Virus record (IMG/VR): IMGVR_UViG_3300046718_000204
Location: 1 to 32,423 of that record
DNA length: 32,423 nucleotides
Reading direction: 5' to 3' (one strand)
From: a virus
Part shown: positions 31,572 through 32,423 of the stretch, in pieces
Layout of the letters: each line of letters opens with the position of its first letter
How positions within the stretch are numbered: the first letter of the stretch is position 1
The notes under the pieces: generated by a model
Told to the model about the DNA's origin: nothing
The model's input: the letters and a program-made list of their open reading frames with translations, nothing else
Database searches by the model: none
Translations under genes and position numbers: made by a program

Positions 31572-32083
31572 TGCGGATACCACCATACACGAACGCGCGC
31601 GCCGACGGTCGGGACTCGCAGCCAGTACTTGTGCGACTGCACCCACACCACCTGCGCATCGTCGAACCACAGCAGCGGCGGCAGGTCGTTCCACGCGCCG
31701 AGCGCGTCGAGCACCATCTTCGCGAGGTTGTCGACGTCGGGCCGCTTCAGCATCGACACCGGCGCCGTGTCCCTGAGCAGTCGAGGCACTTGGTACGCCT
31801 TGTTCTTGTAGTGCGTCTGCGGTCGCAGGAAGCCGAAGCCGATCGCGACGTGGAACGCGCCGTCGCGCGGCCACATGCTCTCAGGGTTCGCGGTCGTCAG
31901 CGCCGTCGGGAACTCTCGGGTGATGCGCTCGATCGCACTAGCACGCACTTGGTGCCCCCAGGGGTCGGCGCTGCGGTTCGGGTAGACGTGCCCGTGCTTC
32001 GACTTCACCGGCCGGGGCCACGCGGCGGGCTGACCGGGCACGAAGAACTCGACGGTCGGAGGGGCCTTCTTGTTGGACTTCAC
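31568..32083 (-). CDS. rusA: RusA-like Holliday junction resolvase
   Basis: GTG at 32083 (VKSNKKAPPTVEFF) is preferred over the more upstream ATG at 32137, because AAGGAG lies ten bases before it and the extra upstream residues are not conserved-looking. The 171-residue product carries the RusA signature: RPDVDNLAKMVLDALG (about 114-129; Asp116 and Asp118 as metal ligands, Lys122) and LLWFDDAQVVWVQSHKYW (about 138-155; Asp141/142), with FFVPGQPAAWPRP at the start. RusA is a dimeric, Mg-dependent endonuclease that cuts four-way DNA junctions and helps resolve phage DNA before packaging. It is the first gene after the control region. Confidence 0.85.
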   Translation of the reverse strand: MKSNKKAPPTVEFFVPGQPAAWPRPVKSKHGHVYPNRSADPWGHQVRASAIERITREFPTALTTANPESMWPRDGAFHVAIGFGFLRPQTHYKNKAYQVPRLLRDTAPVSMLKRPDVDNLAKMVLDALGAWNDLPPLLWFDDAQVVWVQSHKYWLRVPTVGARVRVWWYPQ

Positions 32084-32423
32084 CGGGTTTCTGCTCCTTG
32101 GTATAAAACACCAAAGGAGTGGTTCTGCCCAGGACATCCTGCGCCGCGGACTCTCTTAAGAGAGAGTCCCGCGCGCGGATCGTGTCTTTTTTCGTTGTGG
32201 TTCTGCTGGTTCTGAATGGTTCCGGTCGCCATAACTACTTGTCCTGTAAGGGCCACACCGCCGAGCTGGTTCTGCTGGTTTCCTGCTGGTTCAACGGACG
32301 TAAACTAGCAGATGTTTGATAATAGCAAATCATTCTGGTCCGGCGCACGTAAGTCCTTTCTCTGTAAGCTCCAGAAATGCGCACTGGTTCAGGCTGGTTC
32401 CGGCCGTATTCTTTTTCGCGCCT
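32084..32423 (-). promoter_or_regulatory. Non-coding control region with phased TGGTTC repeats
   Basis: These 340 bases contain no convincing gene and are less GC-rich than the rest of the window. They hold TGGTTC-type repeats in groups, starting at 32120, 32198/32207/32217, 32267/32276(variant)/32287, a variant at 32335, and 32385/32395. Spacing within a group is 9-11 bases, about one helical turn. (C/T)GTAA(G/A) elements at about 32245, 32299, 32349 and 32363 lie between or after the groups. The layout suits cooperative binding by a repressor, activator or replication initiator upstream of the leftward operon. Confidence 0.6.
32148..32169 (-). other. Perfect 9-bp inverted repeat (hairpin) upstream of the RusA gene
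   Basis: GGACTCTCT and AGAGAGTCC flank a TAAG loop; three more pairs (with one bulged C) extend the stem. A run of six T lies 17 bases away on the plus strand (32187-32192), too far for a standard terminator. In the leftward transcript it could act as a leader hairpin or as a palindromic operator. Confidence 0.5.

Noticed and set aside
32083-32137. Upstream ATG (32137) as the start of the RusA gene
   Set aside because: The added residues cross a palindromic TTGGT...ACCAA segment and have no ribosome-binding site at a usable distance, whereas the GTG at 32083 has AAGGAG upstream.
32148-32192. Intrinsic terminator for a plus-strand transcript
   Set aside because: The T-run is 17 bases from the stem instead of directly after it, and there is no plus-strand gene to terminate.
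32119-32319. 66-codon plus-strand frame with a hydrophobic segment
   Set aside because: It consists largely of the TGGTTC repeats translated (VVLLVLNG, LVLLVS), has no ribosome-binding site and runs through the hairpin and repeat arrays.
1-32423. Circular contig joining the left-edge gene to the right end
   Set aside because: Joining the ends keeps the left gene open for about 35 more codons, but with no terminal overlap visible this is not evidence of circularity.
1-32423. CRISPR arrays, tRNA genes, insertion sequences
   Set aside because: No repeat-spacer arrays, cloverleaf-like sequences, transposase-like frames or terminal inverted repeats were seen.

Overview
The window is a 32.4 kb stretch of a GC-rich, tailed double-stranded DNA bacteriophage or prophage. 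Every gene I can support lies on the minus strand, so transcription runs from right to left. Most genes are packed with 4-base ATGA or GTGA overlaps. The head genes are of the Mu type: a DUF935/gp29-like portal, a MuF-type minor head protein, a protease-scaffold polyprotein, a gpT-like major capsid protein and a gpG-like virion morphogenesis protein. The host cannot be named from the sequence. High GC and several promoters whose -10 box ends 7-8 bases before the ATG suggest a host that tolerates leaderless mRNAs, but this is inference. No integrase, transposase, tRNA, endolysin or replication gene is visible, so the genome continues beyond the window. The leftmost gene is cut by the left edge.

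Layout in transcription order (right to left). (1) 32423-32084 is a non-coding, AT-richer control region with phased TGGTTC repeats and a strong hairpin. (2) 32083-30576 holds a RusA-like Holliday junction resolvase, a Cys-rich mini-protein, a small protein with two HTH-like segments and a 5'-truncated DNA methyltransferase. (3) 30579-28532 holds the probable small terminase subunit and the large terminase subunit. (4) 28532-26565 has two small-gene clusters, each driven by a copy of the same 67-bp promoter repeat. (5) 26553-19360 holds a secreted protein with a signal peptide, a coiled-coil protein and a 1605-residue beta-rich, FN3 and tandem SGNH-like protein. (6) 19344-12963 is the head module. 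It runs portal, DUF6527 protein, MuF protein, a 38-residue membrane peptide, a hypothetical, protease/scaffold with an internal scaffold start, a decoration-like protein and the major capsid protein, then a terminator-like hairpin. (7) 12880-8598 holds three further probable structural proteins, one of them a GH49 dextranase-like beta-helix. (8) 8594 to the left edge is the tail module. It runs gpG-like protein, tube-like protein, small protein, terminator-like protein, two short Gly/Ala-rich proteins in the tape-measure position, two baseplate-type proteins and a partial fibre/tip protein.

The genes form a morphogenesis programme: packaging (terminase, portal), procapsid assembly (scaffold, protease, capsid, decoration), tail assembly, and an unusually large set of putative carbohydrate-active or surface-binding proteins. 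The most interesting signals are the duplicated promoter module with leaderless geometry, the repeat-rich control region, the GH49-like virion protein, the giant protein whose SGNH domains look degenerate, and the secreted protein embedded in the structural operon.
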